A stretch of 64,000 nucleotides of DNA from Polychytrium aggregatum (Eukaryota; Chytridiomycota; Chytridiomycetes; Polychytriales): assembly GCF_025602895.1 (NCBI RefSeq), contig NW_026516358.1:27037-91036 (forward strand), in the 5' to 3' direction. Below, in pieces: positions 47,823 to 58,850 of this stretch. The position numbers were made by a program, and so were the translations under genes. How positions within the stretch are numbered: position 1 is the first letter of the stretch; every line of letters begins with the position of its first letter. The notes under the pieces are model-generated. The model ran no database searches, was not told where the DNA came from, and was given only the letters and a program-made list of their open reading frames with translations.

Positions 47823-50525
47823 ATGGACAGCGACTCAATGCTCGGCCCCGAAGCTTCTCCCGGAGATATCCAGCAATTCAAGGACAGGGTCAACAAGGTA
47901 TCGATCGAGAGGTCCTTCTGTCACCGATCTGCACCAAAGTCAGTCGGCTCAGCCAGGGCGATGCCCTGCGATGCCCTGTGATGCCCTGCGATGCCCTGCG
48001 ATGCTTTGGCTGGCCAACCTGCTCCGCTGACACCGCCGCCCACAGACCCTCGAGTCAACCCGATCGTCGTTGGAGAGATGGAAGTCCTATGATCTGGACT
48101 ATGTCAAGCTCAAGGACCTGGTTCTCGAGCTTCCGACCAAGACACGCCACCCGATCACGGTTAGCACCTCCAAGCGTCGTCGCTGCTCCTGTGATATGCA
48201 TTCGCTGGATTCCAAAGTCCAGAGTCCGACCGATCTGACCAATGTTATTCTCAGGTTCCGTTCGGTAGGCATGCCTTTATGCAGGGCCATATGGTCCACA
48301 CCAATGAAATCATGGTGCTGCTTGGCGACAACTGGTTTGTCGAACGCTCCGGCCAGCAAGCAGCCGAGATCATCGACCGCCGGAGAGAATGTAAGCAGCT
48401 GCTAGAACAGCAAGGATCCTGATATACGATACACAGGATCGGTAGCACTCTAGACTTGCGACTTTGCCTCACTTCAAACGAAACCGGACACGCATGTGCA
48501 ATCTCTCCCACAGATGTAAAACAGCAAATTGAGGGTCTGGAAACTGGAATCCGAAATCTATCCGCCAAGAGCGATGTCACAGAGACAGGCCTCTTAGGCT
48601 TAAACGAGGTGCGCAATACTACCCTTTGGCATTGCACACTGGACCTCAGCAAGGCGATGCGATTGCTGCTGCTGCTGAGAAGGACAGGGTTTGGGACGCA
48701 GCCTTCATGGAACTTGACTTGCCAGTCCCCCGTGCGGCACACGGCGGTGGGCTTGTCAATACTCATGTCTGCGCTCATGTCGCTTTGAGCCAGTCCAGAG
48801 AGCTGCGAGTATCTAATGATATCGCTCTGCTACCAGATCAACGAAGATGGGGAGGCGGTGTTTGAGATCCGCGAGGAATACGACGAAGCACACTCTCAAA
48901 GTATGTATCCACAGCCAGGCCGAGCGGATACCATAATTCAGCTCCTGGAGGATGCTAACACGGGCGAATGTGATCACCCAGGAGTTGTCAAGGAGGCAGC
49001 CGCCCCGGCCCTATCCAAAGACCATGCTCTGTCGGCGCCACCGGCACTTGATCAGTCCAAGATCGGCGCTTTCGAGCGGCAACTTTTGGAGCGACTCAGA
49101 AGGCTTGAAATCGAGGAGGAGAAGGAGCAACAGGATTTGGAAGAGCCGTCTACTCACAGCGACGATGACGTGCTTGACGAAACCGAATCCTTTGATGGAA
49201 ATCAAGGGCACGATGATGATTCTGACTCAAACGGTGACCCAAGAATCCCGAATCATGTTGCTGGTGAATTGCCGATTCAGCACGGGAGTAACAGCGAAGA
49301 GCAGGATACGGCCCTCCCTGTTGCTCAAGGGGACGCTGTGGAATCGCACAATGAAGCTGAGCAAGCCCGACTGGACAGGCATGCGGACCACTCTTGGGAT
49401 GAATGGGTAGACGAGCCTTCGGAGCACAGCGATGCGATGTCGGATGAAGAGTCAGCGCAAGCAAAGCTCGAACGCGAAAACAAGCTGCTGCAGGATGTCT
49501 CGGACTACATTAGCGCCATCCCAGATGAGGGCGTGCAAGTGATAAATGGGCCACTAAACACCCCGGCGGACATTTATCGGAGAATGAAGGCTCTCACTCG
49601 GTTATCGGAGTCCGTGCAAGCTGACCATCGTCTGGGAGTAGAGAATGCTTCAGTATCAAGCTCGTCAACTCGGGCATTCAAGCCACGTATTCCGAAGCAG
49701 TCACGCCAGACTCTGGCCGCCAAAAGCACAGGCACTGTGGCTCAAGACCAAGGTCATCGGTCACACCAAGCCGACGACGTTATATCGGACCTGGTTGTCG
49801 AGCAAAGTATCGATGCCCCTGTCGCAGAAGACTTTGAGGATTATATTTTATCGACACAAGTAGCAAACGAATACTATCATCAAAAGCAGCGCATGATTGC
49901 ATCACAAACAACTCTGAGTGGCAAGCCTCTACTCGATCAGGTATTCGAATCGGCCTATTTGGTCCACTCTGGCAGCAAAGCGGCGCGTGAGGTGGACTCC
50001 TTGGGATATTAATTCGGATTCAAAAACAAGGCGTTTGAGCTCAAGCCTCCTCAAGAGAAGCCCTCGATCTCAAAGTTCAAGGCATCGCGTGTTTCGCATG
50101 TTTCCGATGACGAAGAGGCGCTCTATGAAGAGTATCTCCGTGATAAATATGCGGCAACTGCCAAGACGCGCGCCACTGGGCCACCAAAGGTTCTGCCAAG
50201 CGGAAAATACACACCGAGCGGGAGCAAGCCTGTCCCAACCAGCGTCGTGGATGGTACGGCTGCCCGAGCTCCAATCCAACCATCGGACGTGGGAGTGACC
50301 GGCGCTATCAAGGTGAGTTTCAAGTTCAAGCTTGTTTTGACTTGTTTGTGATTGATGGTGGTGAGTTTGCCAAAGCTTGCAAGATGTTGATTGCTGAGAT
50401 AGGAGAACATCAAGCGGCGAGCGATTGATTTGTCAGTGGATGACCTGTCATTGGATTCCAGGCCGTACGATTCGCGGATCCGGGTCAAGGGCAGCTCAGG
50501 GAAACGGGAGAGGAAGCCACTATGA
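47823..50525 (+). CDS. URI1: URI1, unconventional prefoldin RPB5 interactor
   Basis: Prefoldin-type chaperone subunit of the R2TP/RNA polymerase assembly machinery. ATG 47823 begins MDSDSMLGPEASPGDIQQFK. A helical exon has RWKSYDLDYVKLKDLVLELP. The hallmark prefoldin hairpin is VPFGRHAFMQGHMVHTNEIM then VLLGDNWFVERSA, about 48254-48350. A large exon from 48816 (INEDGEAVFEIREEYDE) is acidic and disordered. The conserved C-terminal motif is PSISKFKASRV near 50065-50097, and the last exon (about 50402-50525) ends GKRERKPL at TGA. One TAA at 50010-50012 lies in frame inside the large exon and the homologous frame continues after it, so the gene is either mutated or has an unrecognised splice there. 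Confidence 0.82.
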
Positions 50526-50972
50526 AGAGCCATAAGCCATCACTGCCTTGGGCACACGCTCGACCAAGCCCACCTGCCCAGTCTATCGTGAGGGAAAAGT
50601 TCCCGGAAGCAACGAGTGTGCTAGATGAGACAATCGGCGTAAACTCAGAGGTAAGAATGGAGGCACCGCGCTGGTCAAGAAAGCACCTTGACTTGATCGC
50701 GATTGGCGTCCAGGTTGAGCTTCCAAGCGTGACCGATCTGAACGTTTTCCACACCATAGACCAAGTCCGCACCCACCCATGGCAAGATTTCGAGATTCAA
50801 AGCTGCTCGACAACAAAGCCACGGTAGTCAAGCGTCTCATTAAGGAGCAGCGATATAACCAAACGATTCAATCAGTTGGGGGGGGGATCACTGAACGTCC
50901 TTAACATTGCCCATGCCATCAACATATCTCGGCCTGTCAGTGCCCCGGTATTGCCATGATGATCGTCGTATA
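50526..50972. other. intergenic, no gene assigned
   Basis: 447 bases between URI1 and the Fanzor remnant. A plus-strand frame (50522-50827) and minus-strand frames are open without recognisable homology. A GGGGGGGGG run lies at 50880-50888. Confidence 0.4.
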
Positions 50973-51366
50973 CAGTCTATCCAGAAAAAAACGGGACAGC
51001 TCCTTCCTGGCTTCAGATGCCTGAGGCATGCCGAACTTCCGCAGACCACAGTAAGCAAGCCGTGCGATTGTTTCCAGTCCAGGTTGGCAATCTCTTGGGT
51101 TTGGTTGGATGGGAAGCATGGCATTGAATACACCCGGTCGAGCTCCTGTGGCGACGATCGACAGGCATGTCGTGATCATGTTTCATGAAGCACTGCTGTC
51201 TCGATGCGTGAGTGTGGTGCATGTACTCGATCCTCTCGACAGCTTGGCCTCCAGGCACTGTGAGAACGCTATTTGGTCGTGGCGGGCGATGGGCAGGTGT
51301 GCATTCAGGACCCAGAACAACGCTGGGCCCCTGACTCAAGCATGGGGTTTCGCTCCGTTTCAATAA
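50973..51366 (-). mobile_element. Fanzor-tail remnant, lineage B, with terminal inverted repeat
   Basis: Near-identical to 5364-5740. Its outer end begins CAGTCTATCC and contains AAAAAAACGGGACA directly after TA (50971-50972), so it is a true end of the same transposon type. The minus strand reads MITTCLSIVATGARPGVF at about 51130-51179, the Fanzor C-terminus, followed by a segment absent from the intact copy. The inner boundary near 51366 (next to a TTTCAATAAAG stretch) shows no inverted repeat; it looks like a broken end. Confidence 0.7.
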
Positions 51367-51943
51367 AGCTGTAATCGGCACACCCCACCCCTGGATGCAA
51401 GGACGGCCGCCCAATATCATTATCTCAGAATCTTGGGCGCCTCCAGGATTTTTCTTGTCCCCATGAGTACTCGAATTGATAAGCACCACCAGGAGGAGAG
51501 CCATACATGTCAGGAGGCATGGCTTTGCTTTTCACTTGACAGATTGGCTGCTGTCAACAACACATCAACTGCAAGGATATTCAGTTGCGGTGATAGGGTT
51601 GAATATATCGAAGGTGTGCTCTGGGGAAGTAGGTATGATTGATGTCGCTATGTTGATGTCGCCGTCAAGATGACCGTAGTATTCCCATGGCTCCATCAAT
51701 CAGTCAACCGTCTGCTATCAAGTTGCCGAGGTCCATCCAGGTCTCTTATGCTCGAGAATGTGCCATTGGCGATTCAAGCACAACAGTGACAGCAACTGCG
51801 CCACTGGGTAAGGAAAACGTCGACCGGCGCTCGGTATTTACGGAGCTCGGCCCGGAATATCGGATGGATCGTGCGATGCTGGAAAATGTTGAGGCTGCGA
51901 CTGACTATTTGGGCAAGCTTCGCCATACTTTAGTCATACAGTG
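51367..51943. other. intergenic, short open frames only
   Basis: 577 bases. A plus-strand frame from 51687 runs into the last MDM10 exon on the other strand and reads KENVDRRSVFTELGPEYRMD. It could be a small gene but has no recognisable family. Confidence 0.4.
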
Positions 51944-53414
51944 TCAGCAAAATTGCAACTCAAGTCCAAGCGATTGCATCGAATGACGCTGGAAGCCTGT
52001 TTTCAGACCCACGCTCGCAATCAGGCGATGAAATCGACTTTCGAACTTTACGGCGAATCCCTAAATGAATGGATGGAATGAGCAAATTGGCTGTGGATAC
52101 CGGCAGTCATTCCATGATTGTAAAGCTCACCTCTGCAAGGCTGACACTGGTCTTGAACACATGAGCCTTGTCAATGGGCGAATACTCGAGGCCGGCCGAG
52201 ACATCAGACTCGAAGCTGAATACGTTGAGGTCATATCGGGTTGAGATATCGAGGTGAGGGCGCACCGTGGCTGTGTATGTGGCCGAGAGATGACCCATCA
52301 TCGGATTGCAGACGAAGCTCATGACCGAGTGCGCCGTTTCGGCGTATTGCCGACTGTAGCGAGCACCTAGCGATACTGAATATCCGAAGCGAGCACCCGA
52401 TCCGAAATAATCAGAGATACAGACAGACGAACCGTGATCACCAATGCAATACTGCAACCATCCGAAAATGGAACAAGCAACCATGCCCACACATATCCTG
52501 CTGGGCCGATATGGGGAATGAAGCTCGCTTGCACTCATCTGCAGGGAATCCTAAAAGAAAATACTTACGCCCACCGCTGCGCTCTCGTGCGGTATAGTAG
52601 AGCTCTCCACCGACAGCCCAGCCGGAATTGAGGAAGCGATATAGCCCACTCAGGCCAAAGATGTGATCTTCGCTCGTGTAGCTTAGCTCTCCGCACCATC
52701 GGGAGCTGTTGTGGAGGAGTTGAGTGTGTATCTAGGGTAGTAAATTTCTGGCCTAGTAAGATGTCGCCCCGTTCTGGCCTGCTCGATGCGACTGAGACAA
52801 TGCTTATGATGACAATGATGATGCCTATGCAAACATGAGCTGCTCACCGATGAAGCTGGCGTCGACCAGGAGTTTGTTCCCGACACGACCAAGAAGGTCG
52901 ATTTCAACAAACGTCGACTGTAGAGACCTTCGAGTGAAAAATCCTGATCAAGGCGTCCGTAAAGCAAATAATCCTCTTCGAGGGTTGGGAGCCTGGAGTG
53001 GGTCCAAGTCAAGATCTGCTGTGCAAGCTTGGCCAGAGCCTCCGGGTTGGACAGGTGACTATGGTTGGTCTCGGGGAGGGTGCCGGTGGTTTCTTGAGAA
53101 GTAACGGTGATGGAATCCTCGAGATCAAATGGAAGGGATATCGGCCAAGGTTTCTCGACGAGGGGGAGAGGCGAAATCTTGAGAGGGAGGGAGGAGAACA
53201 GAAATCCGATGGATTTGTCGCTGGGAAGCCCCAGCGAATACGAGGCAAAGAGCAAAGGAGAGATGGGCTTTCCAAGTCTCAGACCAAGACCGTGCGGGGT
53301 TTCGAAATTGAGGATGGAGTCTGATGCACTTGATAAGGACGAGTAGTAGTTTTGCTCAGTCCATCCGAAAGTCTTGTAGTACTGCTGGAGGCAATAGTTC
53401 ATGAAATCGAGCAT
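51944..53414 (-). CDS. MDM10: MDM10, beta-barrel subunit of ERMES
   Basis: Mitochondrial outer-membrane beta-barrel that helps tether ER to mitochondria and assists the SAM complex; essentially a fungal marker. ATG 53414 begins MLDFMNYCLQQYYKTFGWTE. Exon 1 includes LGLRLGKPISPLLFASYSLG and ends near 52845 (VDASF). Exon 2 (about 52720-52570) has FGLSGLYRFLNSGWAVGGEL ending at a GTAAGT donor. Exon 3 ends KTSVSLAE before GTGAGC near 52130. The last exon (about 52062-51944) reads GFAVKFESRFHRLIASVGLK and ends LGLELQFC at TGA 51944-51946. The alternating aromatic and polar strands are typical of a 19-strand porin-like barrel. Confidence 0.85.
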
Positions 53415-53559
53415 GGTAGTAGGTGGGCGGTCGCCTTGACTCAGAGCCCAATGAAATGGCCAATGCCGAGGATATGCAGAGACAGGGCAAGCGGTTTAGC
53501 CCAATAGCAACGGGGACTGGCGATGTGGCCGCAGCCCAGAGGTATTCAGGCGACCGAGA

Positions 53560-56014
53560 TCAAATCGTTTCAGGAAAGGGAAGACCGATCACAGGCCGAT
53601 ACTCCACTGCGCCGATCATGTGATCGTCGTGAGTGCCATCCAATTTGCAGCGAGCGACCCACAAGGACATTGGGAAACGAGGATCGCACGTCTGAGCTCG
53701 ATATCCGTGGGATCATCAGGGAGAGAGCACACCAGATAATGAACCGCACCCTGCCGACTGGCCCACTGCCAGCGATGGTCGCCAAAGTGCAGAACAACAG
53801 AAACCTACCAAGGGGCCATCCAGCATCAGCCCTGGTCGGATCGAGGGCACACAGGGGCCCGAAATCCGACGCCTGGAACGAGAACGGCGATGCCTGAGCA
53901 GAATGCTCGCCCAGACCCCCGAGTACGACACGGAAGAGCTGGACGACCTGCGTCGTCAGCTTCGGTCCACGAGAAAGGCCATCACCCAGCTCAAGCGCAA
54001 GAACGGCATACGGTCATGGAAGGAATCCATGGCCACCATGGACACCCAGAAATGCCTCGAGATGACCAAGACCATCGGAGCAATGCGCACGAGGAAGGAG
54101 AGAGAGGGATCCCACCTCTTTGACAACTCGGACCCGACTCTCGAGAATCTCGTGGTGCCCTTTGGCAAGGTATCCTCTGCCTCGCAGGACAGCGGGACAG
54201 AGTACGACAGATGTATAACCCCGCCACCCCTGAGCACGGAGGCGACCCTCCTGCCGCCCGACAAGCGGCTCCCAGAAGTATCGCTGGAGCACATCCAAGA
54301 GACCATCGAGAAGGCACCATGTCGCAAGGCAGCGGGATCCGACAAGATCAAGAGCGAAATGCTCATACGAGTCGCACCAGTGATAGCCGAGTGGCTCCGC
54401 CTGATCATCATGGCGGCGCTCAAGGTCAGTGTGGTGCCAAACGAATGGAACAGCGTGCTGATCCACCCAGTGTACAAGCAGAAGGGATCGACCCTGGACC
54501 CGGCCATGTATCGCCCTATCGGTCTCACTCAGACTTGCAGGAAGATCGTGGAAAGGATCATGCTCCCCTTCCTGGCAGAACAGGCAGGAGACATGGACGT
54601 CGCCCAAGGCGGATTCCGAGCCAGACGAGGAACCCTTGACCAGATCGTCGCCCTGGACACCCTGATCAAGCACCACAAGACGAACGGTGAGGAGTACTCT
54701 CTGATCTTCCTCGACATCAAAGCCGCCTATGACACAGTATGGCGCGAGAGACTTTGGACCAAGCTCAAGCAGCGAAGAATGAACGGCATCGCCCTCGGCT
54801 TCCTCAAAGCCATGTTTGACCGGGTATCCATCCAAATGGTCAGCAAGGGCAGAAGATCCAAGCCAGCATGGCTCCAGAAAGGACTGATCCAGGGATCGGT
54901 GCTGAGCCCACTCATGTTCAGCGCCTTCATCGACGATCTGCCAGGACCGAATGGTGACCAGGACAAGAGAAGCAGCATCCAACATGGCCAAGATGGGCCT
55001 GACCCTTGGGAACCTCACGGCTAAGACCCTAACGATTGCATACCGCACGTTCCTGCGGCCGATGATGGAATACGGCCTCGCCCTCGACGCCATCCCAAAG
55101 AACGAACAGAAGCGGCTCCACCGGACACAAACATTCTGCCTGAACTTGCTTTTCACACCGCTCGCACGACTTCACATGGTGCACTGCACCTCAATTGCGG
55201 ATTACCCACGATGGCGACAAGAGCAAAGGTCCTCGGCATCCAATGCCGAGCACGATGGGAAGACGTCGCCACACACGACGACAAGATGATCGCCCTCATC
55301 ACCCGCTTTATCCGATCCACGGCGATGAAGGACCAGCCATACCTTGGCAAGCCCTTCTACGAAAGCATCCAATGGAACCTGACCTGCACCCGCAAGGAGA
55401 AGAACGCCACGTTCTCGATGTCCATGGCCTTTGCCAAGGACGACGACTCGACCACGGATCGCACACAGATCCTGTCGGTCAAAACACTCATGCTGACCCA
55501 CGATGCCCACACATCGTTCAAGCGAGGACAGCAGCTGACGGCTGCGTGCACACCAAGAACAAAGATGTCGGGAGTCTGGACCCAACTTGGACCAAGCATC
55601 CCACGCAGACTACACGTAGTAATGGTGTGGTGGAGACTGGGGGCATTCCCCGGGCACCCACACGGCAAGTACCGCCTCTGTAAAAAGTGCAAATGCAACG
55701 GCGAAGGCCGAATCGAGCTGAGCAGATCCCACGCACAGACGTGTGTGGATGAGGAAGACACCTTGGACGCCCTGGTACAGGGCTATAAGGATATTTTCAC
55801 TGGATGGACCGAGCCCGAGACCGAAGGTGTCGGGCCTATTGATAAGTTGTTGGATATGCTGGGAGAGGTTGGCAAGCTGGAAAACGAAGAACCCATCGTG
55901 GGACAGGCCTTCAATGGTCTGTGGACTGATCTGGAACAGATCTTCCATACCCTGATGTGGAGACTCGCTGGATGGCAAGCCAGGCCCGGCGACATTCCTG
56001 AGTGGGACATTTAA
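53560..56014 (+). mobile_element. Degenerate non-LTR (LINE) retrotransposon
   Basis: A 5'-truncated LINE. Near 53607-53720 one frame reads DHVIVVSAIQFAASDPQGHW, resembling the end of an APE-type endonuclease domain. The reverse-transcriptase frame follows (53903), then a shifted frame to TAA at 56012-56014. No poly(A) tail or target duplication is visible. Confidence 0.75.
53903..56014 (+). pseudogene. LINE reverse transcriptase, catalytic box deleted and frameshifted
   Basis: The frame from 53903 to 55024 carries RT motifs: NSVLIHPVYKQKGS, YRPIGLTQTCRKIVERIM, AQGGFRARRGTLDQI, FLDIKAAYDTVWRERLW, KGLIQGSVLSPLMFSAFIDD. Immediately afterwards, where the catalytic FADD box should come, the sequence jumps to a thumb-like part in another frame (LTIAYRTFLRPMMEYGLALD, from about 55020). 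Roughly 100 residues are missing, including the catalytic aspartates. A third frame from 55211 carries the C-terminal domain with a CCHC-like finger CKKCKCNGEGRIEL...H..TC (about 55678-55743). It is inactive. Confidence 0.8.
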
Positions 56015-57537
56015 ACACTCGATGTACTCCATGAAGAGCGAGATGCCGGGGACCACGGGGTCCTGATGGTCGTTAAGCCTCAACAACACTAAGGGGACAA
56101 CACAGCAAACTCTTTTTGAAACAGGACACCAAAGCGCATGGATGTCCCGTGGATTAATGATCTTGATGGGCATCCAAGTTCCATGGAATCCGCGATGATT
56201 ATTTCGCTTTACCCTCTTGTCCTGACTTGCAGTAACAGCATCTGTGGTGACCCACAGGTCCTCGTCGTCCCAATCGCCCATGTGATTTCCTGTTCTGCGA
56301 TACCCTGAGCCATACTGTCCTAATTGGCTGACGATGATATGATCCGACAGAGGCATGAGAATGTCCCAGAGGAATGGTGTCTCCCATAAGCTTTTCATCG
56401 TGCTGGAGTTGAGGGGAATGAATATTGTTCCCTGACGCATATATCGGGCGACTGAGAGAAAGAAGTAGCCAGGATAGATCGAATTCCGAAGAGGTTTGAC
56501 CGACTATATATTGTTCGATCGACTTTTGTATGAGAAAGGAGCGTCGGTTCATTTGGGTTTCATTCCAGAAATCATTGGGCTACCAAGTGGGTAGATATGA
56601 GCCCAGAACTCGAGGATGAATGATGGATAACGAGAGCGACGGGGAAATGTGATCGTGAAGATGAGGAGAGGGAGAAAAGGGCGATCTTGTAGGAGAGGAT
56701 AAACTTGTCAACACAGTTATACCAGATCCTATCCCGATTTGGAGTGTCAAGGAGAAGATTTATGTGATGAAAGGGGATAACCAGGAGTAAAGAATAAGGA
56801 AGGTATGATCTTTGGGATATTGAAATGGTTATTAAGATTGGGTTCGACCTACCGAGGGAGAGGGAACCCATGAACGAGTTGTTAGAACACTTGGTTTCCA
56901 TATTACTAACTGGTCGCCGAACGAAAGGAAAAGAGCAATGTCTATCAAACAAGGAACTACCCAACAGTGACAGGGATGAGGAGGAATGCCATTGCTCATT
57001 GAATAGAGGTGAGGAGGGGAAACACATAAACGAGTGGACTTTACAAGCAGTGAGGTCATTTCAGGACAGTTGAGGCAAAGGCGAGAGTTACTCTTGCGAA
57101 GAGTGAATACCGGCGAAATAAATGATGTGCTACGGGAAGGGCTTGAATTTGGGAGACGAGGTAGTGGGACAATGGCAGATGCTCAAAGAAGCTGTACCGA
57201 AGCATGGGAAGGGCGTGACGAACAGCGACCAACCTTCCTAACAGAGATTCGTATGGTTCATGAATGTGAGAAGAAAAGAGAGTCCTTGGATGAACGCAAA
57301 CTCGATGCACGGAGGAGGTGTTCGATGAGGATGTGTTACAGACTGCTCCTGTTACAACCCCAAGCCACACCTGCCGGGAACATGGATCATGTGTTCTCCC
57401 TGCTGGCCTGTCAAATATAGTCTTCGACTCTCGAAGCCCTTGTGTCCCCTGTCCTTGGTTATCATGTTGTTCTGGCCAATATATGTACCTTCATGGTGAC
57501 GACAGGCCTTAGATTGCCCCCTCCGCCAGAGCCCTCG
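56015..57537. other. region of unknown origin, possible transposon debris
   Basis: About 1.5 kb between the LINE and the old chromovirus LTR, somewhat AT-richer than its surroundings. A minus-strand frame (56440 down to about 56015, continuing as a shadow into the LINE) reads SLWETPFLWDILMPLSDHII and HMGDWDDEDLWVTTDAVTA. It looks like real protein but I cannot name it. The part 56560-57500 has short open frames rich in Ser/Leu with no recognisable family. Confidence 0.35.
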
Positions 57538-57539
57538 TA

Positions 57540-57989
57540 ACAGTCCAATCCTTGTATGATCACAGGATCAGGATCAGGAGGAGGTAAGGATCTAGAGTCG
57601 AGTGAGTCGAGTGTGTCTGGGGTCGAAGGTGATGACCAGAAACATGAGCGGGCGAAGGCGGGCTATTTATCTGTCTGGCGGTCCCGGAGGCGAAGCCTGC
57701 CGCAGCGGGGGCGAAGCAGCGGAGGCGGCGGGACAGCAGCCAGGCAGCAGCGGCTAACCGGAGAAACATATGAAAGTCTGACAAATGCTCGGTGGCTGAC
57801 AAATGCGGGTGACACAGCGTTTGACTAATGCATGGTCGATGACAGATGCAGGGAACACAGAGCGGCGTGTGCAACATGAGAGCAAGGAAAAAGGAAAGGC
57901 GTCGCAGGACAAAGGAAAAGGAAAGTGTGCGACGCAAACAGTGACACAAGTGCGACGGTGCAGCCTGACGGGCAGAGAGATCTGTGACA
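57540..57989 (-). repeat. 3' LTR of an older chromovirus copy
   Basis: On the minus strand a polypurine tract (CTGGGGGGGA, about 57990-57999) is followed by TGTCACAGATCTCTCTGCC, the classic junction of polypurine tract and LTR start. The far end is placed near 57540 (GGACTGTTAC) only tentatively. Confidence 0.55.
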
Positions 57990-58023
57990 TCCCCCCCAGA
58001 AAAATTGTGCTCAAGTCAAACCA

Positions 58024-58336
58024 TCAATTTTTCGATCCCGAGTTGCGTTGCACTTGTGCTTGGCAAAGGTCGATCAGTGTGTCCATTTCCGGAAGGTTGC
58101 GGTTGCGGCTGAGGAAGTCGTGGATGTCTGCGAGTCCTCCATCCAAGAGTTCGGCCAGTGGTGCCCACGAGTCGTAAGATGGGTCGTATCCCTGCCAGCG
58201 GAGCAGGAACTCGTGTCGATATCCAGGAAGTCGACGTCGTCGGTTGATCCTGTGTCCAATGATCGCTTCGAACACTGATTCGTCGTTGTGGTTGGGTCCG
58301 GGTTCATCAAACACAAGTTGGTCGGTCGATGGTGTG
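58024..58336 (-). pseudogene. C-terminal chromodomain fragment of a chromovirus pol
   Basis: The minus-strand frame reads ESVFEAIIGHRINRRRRLPG, then HEFLLRWQGYDPSYDSWAPL and ends with a stop at 58024-58026. This is a chromodomain of the kind found at the C-terminus of Ty3-type integrases. It differs clearly from the chromodomain of the complete element at 58.9 kb. Everything upstream is replaced by the inverted LTR at 58337. It sits correctly before the polypurine tract at 57990. Confidence 0.75.
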
Positions 58337-58532
58337 TGTAGGAGATGGTATCTCCGACGCTGTGCTGCGCGTACTGCGCGTACTGCGCGGCGCAGTGGGT
58401 CGTGACCTGTGCTGCGCTTTGCGTTTTCACGCACCGCAGGCAGGCCACCGCAGGGTATACCTGTGGGTTGCCCCCGTTCCCCCCGTTTGTCTGGAGTTCG
58501 GTTTTATCGTGAATAAACGTAAGTGCTCCCCG
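58337..58532 (+). repeat. partial LTR, opposite orientation, interrupted by the complete element
   Basis: 196 bases that are the reverse complement of 58646-58841, starting TGTAGGAGATGG and stopping at GCTCCCCG where the complete element begins. In the intact LTR the next bases would be AGCTCACC. It forms a large head-to-head palindrome with the adjacent LTR. Confidence 0.85.
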
Positions 58533-58841
58533 TGTAACGTCCACTACTGGGACGTTGGGGCAAGACGGGGAGGGAGGGGGTACAAGACAAGACAGGACGG
58601 GGCAGAACAGGGCGGTGCTAGGCTACTCTAGCGGACGGGTGAGCTCGGGGAGCACTTACGTTTATTCACGATAAAACCGAACTCCAGACAAACGGGGGGA
58701 ACGGGGGCAACCCGCAGGTATACCCTGCGGTGGCCTGCCTGCGGTGCGTGAAAACGCAAAGCGCAGCACAGGTCACGACCCACTGCGCCGCGCAGTACGC
58801 GCAGTACGCGCAGCACAGCGTCGGAGATACCATCTCCTACA
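58533..58841 (-). repeat. 3' LTR of chromovirus
   Basis: 309 bp; matches 63690-63998 base for base as far as I could follow. It contains a CGCAGTACGCGCAGTACGCG short tandem near 58795-58814. The pol stop codon lies only about 10 bases from its start. Confidence 0.9.
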
Positions 58842-58850
58842 CTCCCACAC

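Noticed and set aside
51687-51986. Plus-strand open frame with a protein-like composition
   Set aside because: It overlaps the well-supported last exon of MDM10 on the other strand and has no recognisable family.
54014-55156. 380-codon minus-strand open frame
   Set aside because: Antisense shadow of the LINE reverse transcriptase.
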